Below are positions 47,201 to 58,399 of a stretch of 64,000 bases of DNA, one piece after another. Numbering within the stretch: position 1 is the stretch's first letter; the number at the start of each line of letters is the position of its first letter. Origin of the DNA: Apiosordaria backusii (Eukaryota; Ascomycota; Sordariomycetes; Sordariales; Lasiosphaeriaceae); contig JAUKTV010000008.1 of NCBI GenBank assembly GCA_030549205.1, forward strand, positions 1,364,001 to 1,428,000, in the 5' to 3' direction. A model generated the notes under the pieces. The model worked only from the letters and a program-made list of their open reading frames with translations, was not told where the DNA came from and searched no databases. The position numbers and the translations under genes are program-made.

Positions 47201-49778
47201 AGGACGGGTCGGCGGGGACTTCAGCCTCTGACCGGGTGGCACGGTGGCAGGTCAGCACAACGCGCACAGTGCGTGTCACGAATTGGTGGATTGGCCGACG
47301 GGCTGACGGAATGGATGGCTGTTGCTTTTCTTTCTGATGGTTGCTGGTTGCACGATGAAATCTCGGGTGCTAATAACCAACTCATCCTGGATACTATAAT
47401 GCTCCGTGCCACGGCGATACTGGACACAGTAAAGCTCGGAACGACGGAGGGTGATTGTCGACAACCCAAACATCACGGCATCTTGGGATCAATCCTACCG
47501 TGCCTTCTAACCGCATTGAGAACCGGACGGCATACGAAAAGAATTTGATGACATTTTCGGACCAGATGGCGGCCTGTTTTTTCCCCCCTGTTATTACCGC
47601 GACCTTGCCAGCTCTCAGTAGGGTGGTGTCGTTCTCGAAGGAGATGAGACGGGACGACGGGCCCCCTTGTCACTCGGCGAACTGTTGCGCACAGAGATTT
47701 GCTTTCGTCGAGCGATCGTTGGATGATCGCCATTTCTCTGCGAACACGCCTGCAGCTTCATGCGAGGCACACGTGAACACGCCAGACGACGTCAACCATC
47801 TCCCCTTTTTCACCCCTAGATTGTCGCAGCAAGCCAACATCGCCTCTCGAAGCGCACTGCATTTGTTTGACCCTTCGTCATAAACAAAATCAGAAAAATC
47901 ATTTCATCATGTTTCACGCACTTGCTTCAGGGTGGGACCATCTCCTCTTCGGGTCTCACCCGGGCCCTGGAAGGTGTGGCCCGAGGCCGAGGGTTCGGAA
48001 ATTGGCTCCATCAAGAACTTTTTTTTCTGTCTAGGTTGCGATTCAGATCTTGGACCCCGCGACCAAGCCTCCAACGCAACGGCCATGCCGGATGTCGCAT
48101 CATCTTCCCAGACGGACGCAAGTCATCAGAGTTTTTTTTCACCTTCTTTGGGAACCAGGAGACATGGGAAATGGAGGGGCAGTCAACAATCAAAAAGTTC
48201 AACCCTTCTCCTGATGCACCAGGTGGGCGCCAACACTTTTTTCCCACGCCAAGCAACTGGTTATATCTATCCCAATCATCATCACATTCAACGCGGTGCG
48301 CCTCTCGCATAGGGACAAAGAGCCAGGAAAAGAAACCATGAGCTACCAGCCCTTCAGTCTGATCCAAGATGTCCCCATCGCGGGGCTCCAGACTTGTCAC
48401 CGCTCACCGCACATTGACAACCTTGGGGGAGGGGTACCTCACCCCTTGCTAGCTCGGGTTGGGCCGCCGATTTTCCCCCTCCTCCCAGAAAGACAGCAAG
48501 ACAACAGAGGGGAATGCCAGGGGGAACTGCAAGCTGACTGACTGGAACAAGCACAAAAACCGCTCTTTTCTTTCGATTTCAGCGGTGTGGCGTTTTGCTG
48601 TTTTTCAGACCAACCGTCCGTCCCGCAAGGACCGGGCCTCTGCCGTCGACGGTCCGGTGCTCGAAAATGATGCGGTCCAAAAGGTCTTGTCAGGGGTACA
48701 CGTGGTGGTCAGCTTATGGTCGACAGTTACACACTCGATATGCGGTTCAATGTCAGTGGCCCTCAACCTCCTCACCCCGCCATATCCCAAACGCTCAGGC
48801 TGCCGACGGCGAGATGCCGGATCACGGGACTTTGACTGGGCTTGGGATTGACGCCATGGAGGCTTTCGACGACGTTTCGCTTCGCGTGCATACAGGCGGC
48901 AACACGTGCGTATCACAGTCTCGTTCGCGCTGGTTCTTGTTACACATGATATTGCCACTCTTACTGCCGTGATACAGAGGATGAATCCCGTCGCCTGGCT
49001 GGCTGCACGACAGCCAATACTATACTCCGTTGACGCTGTTCAGCAAATCCAGCAAGACAAGGGGCTGGATCAACTACCCAGCATCCCAGGATCTAGTCTA
49101 CATGAGCCAATTTGAGTCGGGAGGTCGCCAGTCTTCGTATTCGTCGACTCGTTCAGCAGCATTCCCCAATCGTCTCAACCACACCCCAACATGTAGGAGG
49201 GTCCTTTTTGCCACTTCCCCAGCGTCTACCAGAGAGAAGGCAGAAATTTAACACGCGGTGTCGGCGACTGTTGGGCTCTACAGAATCTTTGCCTTCCACG
49301 CCTCATCGTGGGGGTTGATGGCATGGGCGAACCAGCAAGTCGAAACACGATGATCTCACCTCCCCTTTTCGGCACTCCTCCTGATTTACGTCCGGGGGTC
49401 CGTTTCGCTGGGTTCATTTGTTCCAGTTCAGTTCTCAACTCGAAATCGTGGTACCAGATATCGGGAAATCTATCGTAGGCAGGTGCCTCTTAGGGATAGG
49501 ACGGTGCCACAAGTTCGTGACCAGGCCTTCGGCTAAGGGAGCGCCATATGCTTTGGCCAACAGGGGTGACATATGTCTCAGCAGTGATGACAGTTTGTGA
49601 CGCATTCGAAGCGTCAAAGGCCTCCAGATAAGACGGGGTGGTGGAACAAACCACGACATTGCTCCATGATGGACTACATGAGGGCAACAACAGGAGGGGT
49701 GTCGGAAGGGCAAGGGCTCTTTGACCATGACCCCTCTTCGACTACTACTATTACTACTCCTGCTGCTGCTGCTGCTAC

Positions 49779-49812
<34 letters not shown>

Positions 49813-51767
49813 GCTGCTGAGTATGCCCTAGTGGGCATATCATCTACCACTGGCGAAGAGTCGCCAAGGTGTTGATATACGGGGCACTGCGTCGTGCGTA
49901 CATACTTGCCACGCCTGTCTATTACCGATTAGGGCTATGAGTGGATTTTGGGCAGCTTTGGGTGATGACTTGCTCGAGTCAAGGGTCAGGAGAGAGGACC
50001 GCAACCTTGGCCAAGCAAGGCCAGCACTCGGGAGGAAGACGGACACCGTAAGTGCTGTGCAGTAGAATGACTCGGTTCGAGCAGCGTGGCTTCCCAAGAG
50101 CCTGGCAACCGGGAGTGAAGCGTGTTTGCGGAACGTCAAGTGCTGCTTTCTTGATATTAAATATTGGCCCAGCTGCGGCTTTTGTCTGGTTGCCGTCGCC
50201 TATGCGTGATTGCGAGTACGACACTAGGTAATTGCTCCTATGGTACTGCGTATCAACGATAGACCTATGATTAGCATCAACTATCGAGAAGGCTGTTAGC
50301 AGTTCTTGTGCTGTTCTGCTTCTATTCTGCTTCTATTCCATCCGCGAGTTTATCTCTTAACATGGGAGCTGAGGGGTATTCATGTAGTCCTGGATTGTAT
50401 GTAGCAGTACGGGTGCATTGGAGCTGCACGAAATGAGGTTAGAGCTTTCAGGGGGAGGGGAAATCTCATTGCCAAGACCGACCGCACCCAGTCCAGGCAG
50501 TGGCGGCGGGCAGTATCTTCGGGAGTCTGTCAGCATGTCTGTTAAGTGCTCAACAAATTGTCAGTTTAGCACATGAATACCTAGCATAATAGTACTGTGG
50601 TGATATTATGTGAGGGATGATCAATGACAGAAATCAGTAACTGAGATGATGGCACTATTGAACTTGACTTGGCGTCTTTGTGGTTGGCAACGTCCTGGGG
50701 GCATATCCGTCACAAAGTAAAGGGGCACGAGCAGTACTCAGAATGATGGGGTTCCAGGTTGGCCTTGTTCACCCCGCTTGTGTGAAAGCTGTGGCCAACG
50801 AACGGACCCTCTCCTTGCCAGGCCCCATCCCCAAACATTTGCCCTTTTATCACCCCCGACCCAGGGACATCATCCGATTCCTGGACACCTTGAGCGCAAA
50901 ACAAATCCAGAATCTGCATGCCAATTGCCAGCAGCAGTAGCAGTAACAAAGAGGTAAATCTGTGCAGCCAGGCGCTGTCATCGGCCTCAAGCACTCGACC
51001 ACAGCGAGGGCCTGTGGGGGCGAAGACACCAGACAAGACGAGGAGCCAGGCGAGCAGACCGAACGAGGACGAGACCGCCTGGGAAACGCCAATCCTTCAG
51101 CGCCCGCCTTTTGGACCCTGCTAAGACTCCCCTCGACTACAAAAATTGGGCGAATTACAGCTGTTCCCCTTCAACCACACCCTTTACGCGCAGACCATCG
51201 ATCCCATCCACCAGTCACGTCCTTCATCGCGACACTATCGTTCCCAGACAGATCGTCTAGCGCCGCGACAGTGTCTTTCCGCCTACCTAGTGAGCCACAT
51301 CCGCCCGGCGGCCAGTCCACTGCGGCGACGAATAGATTGCCATTTCATCCCCGCCTATCGTCAGCCCCCTTTGACATCCAACTTGGGGTTCATCTCGCTT
51401 TTCTGAGAGGACTACATCGAGCATTATCTTTACAGTCAGGAGCGGGGAAGACAAGGCCGAACTAATACTGCATACACGACGACCAACTCCAATCCGCCCG
51501 TGCTCCATGTCGCCTCTGCTTTCGTTGACGACAACCTCAACATGCTAATGACACAGACCCCTGTTCGGTATCCAAGGGTTAGAATTTCTACGACGAACAA
51601 CACGCACACATCGTCCATTCACACAGCACAAATCTCGACCGACTGCACTCCGCTGTGTAGACATAGCGGCATCTCTGCGATCTAACCTGCCCCGCGTCAC
51701 TGGAGGGGTCCCGTGCCGATCGCGATAATAGCACACCACACATTGGACCCCAGCGTCAACCATCCTC
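44265..51767. other. 7.5-kb gene-free divergent region
   Basis: This is the largest gap in the window, between a leftward transcription factor and a rightward RasGEF. The outermost parts are presumably long leaders. The inside holds only short open frames on both strands without motifs, a CTG repeat at 49740-49820, and ordinary base composition. I found no tRNA, snRNA, transposase or reverse transcriptase. It could hold long regulatory sequence, a non-coding RNA, or a gene with many tiny exons that I cannot see. Confidence 0.5.
49740..49820. repeat. CTG/CTA trinucleotide repeat
   Basis: About 20 CTG units interrupted by ACT, preceded by TACTACTATTACTACT. It lies in gene-free sequence and is likely length-polymorphic. 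Confidence 0.9.
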
Positions 51768-54700
51768 ATGAACGGCATCGTGGGGACGGCACCGCCCGGT
51801 GCCATGTATGTCAGGGCACTTTATGATTATGAGGCTGATGACAGGACCAGCTTGAGCTTTCACGAAGGCGACATCATCCAGGTTATCACCCGACTCGAAA
51901 GCGGATGGTGGGATGGTGTCATCAACGGCGTCAGAGGCTGGTTCCCCAGCAACTACTGCCAAATCATCGACGAGCTTCCAGAACTAGAAGAAAACGGCGA
52001 GCCGGAGCAGGTCGAGGAGGAATTAGATGATGCCAACGAAGTTTACGAGGGAGAATTCGAGGAGGAAGATGGCTCCGAACTTGATGATGTCGAGGGCCTT
52101 CCCCTCGAAGGAACCGAGGGCGAAAGGCTGAGGGCTGATTTTTGGATTCCACAAGCAACCCCCGACGGCAGGCTGTTCTACTACAACACCATGACGGGCG
52201 AGAGTAGCATGGAACTGCCACTCGAATCTCCATCTTCGGTGAATGAGACGGGTCCCCGAGACCGCATGAACCTTAGCGTTCCCGACCGAACGAGGCCACC
52301 TGCCGAGATGATCGCGAGGGGTCTGACCCGAGATGAGGAGGACGAATCAGACGCCAACTCAGCATCAGAACTAGAAGGCGAGGCTCTGATGAATGCCTCA
52401 CGGGGCTCAGCGGTATGTTCGGCCACCTTTCCTGACCTTCACTTTTGTCTCAATTTCCCTCCCTATGTGGTGCACGTTACTTACTTGCGTGATCTAGCCT
52501 GTTTCACACCGATTCAAAATGGGCGACGGTATTTCTCCAGCACCATCAATGGATTCCATGAACGGCCAGTCTCCTGTGACCAGAGCTCGCGGCGACACGT
52601 TTCCGAACGGCAGTTCAACTCAGACCCCAATGGTTTCTTCAGCCACTGCGTTTACCAGCGCTGGGTTTAATTTGCCCACCGCTGCAACAATTCCGCGCTC
52701 ATTTTTTGACGACGGAACTACCCCGGCGCTCAACTGGCCCCGCTTGGTTTCGAACATGAAGAAAGCTATTGACCGCTATAGGGAAGCAATCACAAGTGGT
52801 AACAGAGCAGAGTATGTTGCGCGTGCTGAAGATATCTCAGATCACTTGCGTCTTCTCTTAGCAGCGGGTTCTGGAACGACCGACAACCACTCAGGCCAGC
52901 CTTCAATTATTTCAACAAACAAGGCGCTCTACCCACATTTCCGTGACATGATGTCCAAGTTTAGCAAGCTCGTCATCTCTTCACACATCGCCGCGGCGGA
53001 TTGGCCGAACGCCGAATCGATACAGAAATGTTTACAGGAGGCGGATGGTGTTCTCCTGGGTGTCTTTAGCTACCTCGAGGTTGCAAAGCAACAGCGGGGC
53101 GACGAGATCCCTCGACTCTTCCCGGGCTTTGTCATTGGGTCGAATGCAGGCGGTAGCTGGCAGAACAATGGACTGGGTCTTCGCGATGCCATCACCACCA
53201 ACTTTCTGGAGGATGAGGAAGGGCTGGTTGAACCTAATGCCATTCTGGACGGGAAACTTCTCGAGCGGCTCGATGAGCTGAAACGGATGGTGGTCTCCAG
53301 TATTCGGGAGTTGGATAAGAACCTCCTGGTCACCGAGAAGATTATCACTCCTTACAAGCACGAGATGATCGGAAATGCTGTTTGCGCCGCGGGCAGCAAA
53401 GTGCTGGATATGTTCAAGCCGTGGATTGCCATGATTGAATCAATCGACCTCTCTCTGCTGGACAACAACTTCCAGACCCCACAACTTGCTGATTTCAGCA
53501 CCAACAAGCAGAGTTTGTACGATAATATTTCTGACCTCATTCTTGGTTGTCAAGCAGTGGCCGGCCCGTTGGCGGACGAGTGGTCAGAAGTGAGGGGTCA
53601 AGCTTTGGAGGAACGGCTGGAGTATGTCCGAAACTGCGCACGAGCACTGGAAACGAACTCATCCCATATCGGCTTCTCGCTTCAACTTCTTTCCGAGCAG
53701 GTTTCGATCGTTCTGCAGCAGCAAGCGGAAACACGTCTACGAGAAGAGATACCAACACGAGAGCAGCCCAGAAGGATGGAGACCATGCCCTACGAGCGAC
53801 CGCATCAGAGGACAGAGTCGCTGTCACGGGGACCGATCAGGCCGGGGCTGCCTATGGGATCACAGTCGTTTACTGAAGGTGACACAATGATGACGACCAA
53901 CCCGTACCGGAAGGATGACAACTCCAAGCTTAAGAAGTTTTTTGGAGAGGACCCCACCCCGGTGCAGCAAACTTTGGTCGACGATACTCCAGAATTCTTG
54001 AGGCTAGATCACGATGTCGATCTTTCCTGGGATCTCAAGACCCAGCCACCAACAGTCAAGGGTGGTTCCCTGATGGCCTTGGTGGAGCAACTGACACGGC
54101 ACGACAAGCTGGACGCGAACTTCAACAACACTTTCCTTCTTACTTACCGGTCCTTCACAACGGCGCGGGAGCTATTTGAGCTGCTAGTAAAGAGATTCAA
54201 TCTCCAGCCACCAGAAGGATTGACCCAGCCCGAGTATGACATGTGGACAAACCAGAAACAGAAACTGATTCGCTTCCGTATTGTCAATATCTTGAAGAAC
54301 TGGTTTGACAACTTCTGGATGGAGGACCCAAACGAAGAAGCCACGAGACAGCTGTTGCGGGACGTCTACAACTTCGCCAAGGACACGGTCAAATCCACCG
54401 AGACGCCTGGCTCGGGCCCTTTGATGACGGTTCTTGATCAGCGACTCAATGGCAAGGAGGCCGGTGCTCGCCGCATGATTCAGACCGTCAACCAGAACAC
54501 GCCAGCTCCCATCATGCCAAAGAACATGAAGAAGCTCAAGTTCCTTGACATTGACGTTGTTGAGTTTGCCCGGCAGCTCACCATCATCGAGTCCCGGCTG
54601 TATGGCAAGATCAAGCCCACCGAATGTCTGAACAAGACCTGGCAGAAAAAGGTTGGAGAGGGAGAGCCGGAACCCGCGCCCAACGTGAAGGCCCTAATTC

Positions 54701-55441
54701 TTCATTCTAATCAAATGACCAATTGGGTGGCAGAGATGATCTTGTCACAGACTGATGTGCGAAAACGCGTCGTCGTCATCAAGCACTTTGTGGCAGTTGC
54801 CGACAAGTGCCGTGGGCTCAACAACTTTTCGACACTCACGTCCATCATTTCGGCCCTGGGTACCGCACCCATCGCTCGTCTCAAACGGACGTGGGATCAA
54901 GTGCCAGCCCGGATTCACGCCACCTTGGAGACCATGCGCAAGTTGATGGCCAGCACCAAGAATTTTGGCGAATACAGAGAAGCCCTGCACGCCCAGCAAC
55001 CGCCGTGTATTCCCTTCTTTGGTGTTTACCTGACCGACTTGACCTTCATCGAGGATGGCATCCCGTCCATCATCAAGAAGACTAACCTCATCAACTTCGC
55101 CAAGCGAGCAAAGACGGCCGAAGTGATCCGGGACATTCAGCAATACCAGAATGTCGCCTATTCTCTGCAGCCGGTGCCCGAGCTGCAGGACTACATTCTC
55201 AGTAACATGCAAGCCGCCGGCGACGTGCACGAGATGTACGACAAGAGCTTGCAGATCGAGCCGCGCGAGCGGGAGGACGAGAAGATCGTCAGGTAGTACC
55301 GCCCTTCTTTTCGCCCACACCCGAATTACTTTCAATACGGCGTCTTTCTGCCGTCTTTCACTACTCGGCAACATTTTTTTCCGTACTAACGCATTGCTAT
55401 TCTTTTTTTGCAGAGTTTTGGCCGAGTCTGGGTTCCTATGA
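51768..55441 (+). CDS. CDC25: SH3-domain Ras guanine-nucleotide exchange factor (CDC25 type)
   Basis: Three exons, join(51768..52412,52498..55292,55414..55441), give 1155 residues. CDC25 proteins load Ras with GTP upstream of cAMP and MAPK signalling. An SH3 domain occupies about 14-68 (ALYDYEADDRTSLSFHEGDI, WWDGVINGVRGWFPSNYC). A WW-like segment near 125-152 (FWIPQATPDGRLFYYNTMTG) has lost the second Trp to Met. The REM/RasGEF-N region is near 733-800 (GGSLMALVEQLTRHDKLD, FLLTYRSFTTARELFELL). The catalytic RasGEF domain is about 900-1130 (EFARQLTIIESRLYGKI, CRGLNNFSTLTSIISALG). The last intron (121 nt, CTAAC branch, poly-T then CAG) adds VLAESGFL. If it is retained, the protein ends at TAG 55294-55296 after KIVR. 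I prefer the spliced end because donor, branch and acceptor are all good. Confidence 0.93.
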
Positions 55442-56605
55442 AAAACGAACGAACGATGTTTTGCACCCGCCTCCTTATTTACGAACATCAGCAGACACCT
55501 CGTCGATTACACCGGCACATAAGCAATCTCGGATGGCCGAGACATGTTCAAGGTCAAGTATTAACATGTTTGGTAGCTGGGCTGTGGAGGGGTTCGCGTA
55601 CCGTACGACGTTGGCGGTGTACCCTGGGCAGGCCGAGAGAGCTGCGGATAACCTGGGCAGGTTTTTGGGGACACTCCTGGAGTTCAGGTCGAGGTGTCAA
55701 GGGTGGCCTTGGGCCATTGACAAGAGCACGCCGGATCAAGACAAGCTGCGCGGACCTCTCAAGTGTGCGGCATTTATCGACGCCTAGGTACTCCCCGAGT
55801 CAGCGACGACAGCTCGAAAGCTCAAAGCAGATATCAATAACTCACAGCCCCGAGGCCGAACTGCAGCGACAAGAGCCAACGAGGGAGCGAGGCACGAGGA
55901 AGGACAGGAAGACAGACTCATCACAATGCATTATGGGGGTTGCCGGTCACATTTTCTGGAAGGACTCAGGCAACAACAACCCAGGAGGGTGGCTTCGGTA
56001 TAGGCATGGCTATGGCATGGGTTAGGTTCATGGGATCGAATGGATGGAGAAAGAGGGGGATCTATTTATCGGGAGGGAAATGGAATGGAAATAGGATTTG
56101 CCATGTTGTGGGATATGTGTAAAACATGACAGGAGGCGTCGATTTAACACACATTTTTTTGGGAAGAAAGGAGACAAATCAATCGAATAGATTGCACATG
56201 GATCTCGATGAAATTGAAAGGACGGGGGCGGCGAGGGAATGGAAAGAGGTGGTGGGAGAGTGGAATTCATCATCTACTTATCTTAAAAAGCTATTAATTG
56301 CTTTGAGAATACTTACTACTTTGCTACTTGGTTGCAGGGTTGGCAAACCCGGTGGTGGGAGAGGGGTTTATGAATTGAGCATTGCATTCTTCTCTCTTTT
56401 GGGGACAACAATCTCTTGTGATGATGAACATCCACAACGATAAGAATGTTGTGAGTATCTATCTGATCCTATTTTGCCCGGGTTGGGCGAATGACTGTGA
56501 GCCGAGGTCAAATGATTGCGGGATATACTGCGGCAGCTGTAGGAAACTGTGACATGTACGGGTATGTAAGGTAGGTAGGTATGACCAAGCAGAACTGACT
56601 GGTGG

Positions 56606-56657
56606 ATGTGTGATGTGTGATGTGTGATGTGTGATGTGTGTGTGTGTGTGTGTGTGT
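56606..56657. repeat. TGATGTG heptamer and TG dinucleotide repeat
   Basis: Five or so tandem TGATGTG units run into about ten TG units. A simple microsatellite. Confidence 0.9.
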
Positions 56658-56848
56658 AGTGGTCGGCCCGGATGCAACCTACCCCAGATTGATCTCCATA
56701 TGTGATGCATGTATGGATGTATGTACATGTGCAGACAGACACAGGCCGCGTTTATGCCGGATGGATGATCTGGAACCAATGACATCGTGTGGCATCACTC
56801 CTGTTCGGTCGGTCTCCAATTGTTACGTTGTAGGTTAGTAAAAGAGAA

Positions 56849-56872
56849 GGGGACGGACGGACGGACGGACGG
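56849..56872. repeat. GGAC tetranucleotide repeat
   Basis: Five or more perfect tandem GGAC copies in gene-free sequence. Confidence 0.9.
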
Positions 56873-57673
56873 TGGAGTGCATCGGGATAGGGTGTTTCCG
56901 CTGGGTGGATGAAGCAGCATGTGAAGTTGGAGGAGGAAAAGCCCGCACTAAAGGATTATCACACATGATGTCTTTTTGGCCAATCTATTTTTCTGTGTGT
57001 GATGGATGTATTTGTGCAGAGTCGAGTTGAAAGTACCGGTACTTGATCGCCTTCTCTTGGGTGTTTAGGGTAGGTGTTTCTGTGTGTTTGATACCTCACC
57101 TACACCCTAATTTGTTCTCATTGTAAGTTATATCCCCAATTATTTTGGTTGAATGGTGTATTGTCAGAAGGTAGGCAGGTAGGTATCGAGCCCCGAGAGG
57201 TTTGTTTGATGGCGGATGGGATGGATCTACTGGTAATAAGGGAGTAGGTAGAAAAAAACGAGAAGTCGTGAGAAGGTTGTTGATGTTGTTGGAGCTCAGA
57301 TGCAACCAAACTGAGCCTCTTGACTGTGGGTAATTTGCGAAAGTAATGGGATGCTGGGAGGTTGGGGACGGTTTGTGGATCATCTTTATCCATATAGAAG
57401 AACTTCGGTATCTGGACGGGAAAGATAGGTAGAGAGAGTGTGTATGTCTCTTAAAGATTCAAATGTCAAGTGAATTTTATACATCACCCTACTATGCAAC
57501 TATGTAGATTTCGATCCCCCTTACCATTTCCCATGCCAATCCCACCAGGACATCAAAACTCCGATTGCCTTTCCCATATCTTCATGCTTCCATATTCCTA
57601 TCAACAATAAACAATACTTCAATAAAGTCACCGCACCAAATCACCCCCCAAACCAAAACCTCCCCACCAGACA

Positions 57674-57696
57674 ATGATGATGATGATGATGATGAT
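57674..57696. repeat. ATG trinucleotide repeat
   Basis: Seven perfect tandem ATG/GAT units in gene-free sequence, followed at 57726-57747 by CACGC units. Confidence 0.85.
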
Positions 57697-58399
57697 AGCA
57701 ACCTCAATCCAAAAAGCCAAACCAAACGCCACGCCACGCCACGCCGCCAGACCATATGAGTGAGTTTACACCACTTATTTCAATTCAAATATAATGCATG
57801 CAAGTAATAAATCGAAGAAAAGAAAGCAAAGAAAAAGGTATCATCCGTAAAAAGTAAAACAGAAAAAAAAAAAAAAAAGTAGAAAGAAAAAAAACGTAAG
57901 TGAGAGAAATCTAATAAAATCACCGCGCGTTGCCCACCCGCCCTTGGTCCTTGGTAAATGCAGCAAAGAGCCACCCACCCACCAGCACTGCCCAACCAAC
58001 CCTGCGTAAACAACACCCCTTTTTTCTGTTGAAAATTTCCCATCCATCCATCCCTCCTCACAATCGATCAGTTGTTCTGTGTGTGATGATTGGTGTACGA
58101 GAAGGAAAAAAAACGTAATTATGTATGTTGATATGCTGGTGAACCCTCTCTCCCTTGCCCCTCCTTCTCTCTTCTCGTAAAATGTATTATGTACCAAACC
58201 AGCGCACGCTTCTTTGTATTTCCACCCCCTTCAATGTGAGAGAGGGGGTCAAATGCTTATTGTAATGCCCCCCCCGCGCATGTTTTGCGCTTCCATTCCC
58301 CCTTGAACTACCTTTTCCAGGAGAAATTCCCATCCTTCGATATCCTCTTTACACACCATCCAATCTATCCATGCTTGTTTCCCCAAGGCAGAGCGTTAA

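Larger units (their letters stand above)
55442..58399. other. 3.0-kb convergent gene-free region rich in simple repeats
   Basis: Sequence between the converging RasGEF and SET2 genes. It holds TGATGTG/TG, GGAC and GAT microsatellites, GGTAGGT motifs at 56568-56583 and 57170-57186, and poly-A near 57861-57893. The left third could be RasGEF 3' UTR. No credible coding region. Confidence 0.55.

Noticed and set aside
47922..48341. 139-codon open frame in the 7.5-kb gap
   Set aside because: An overlapping frame on the same strand and another on the opposite strand are equally open. There are no motifs and no splice partners that build a longer protein.
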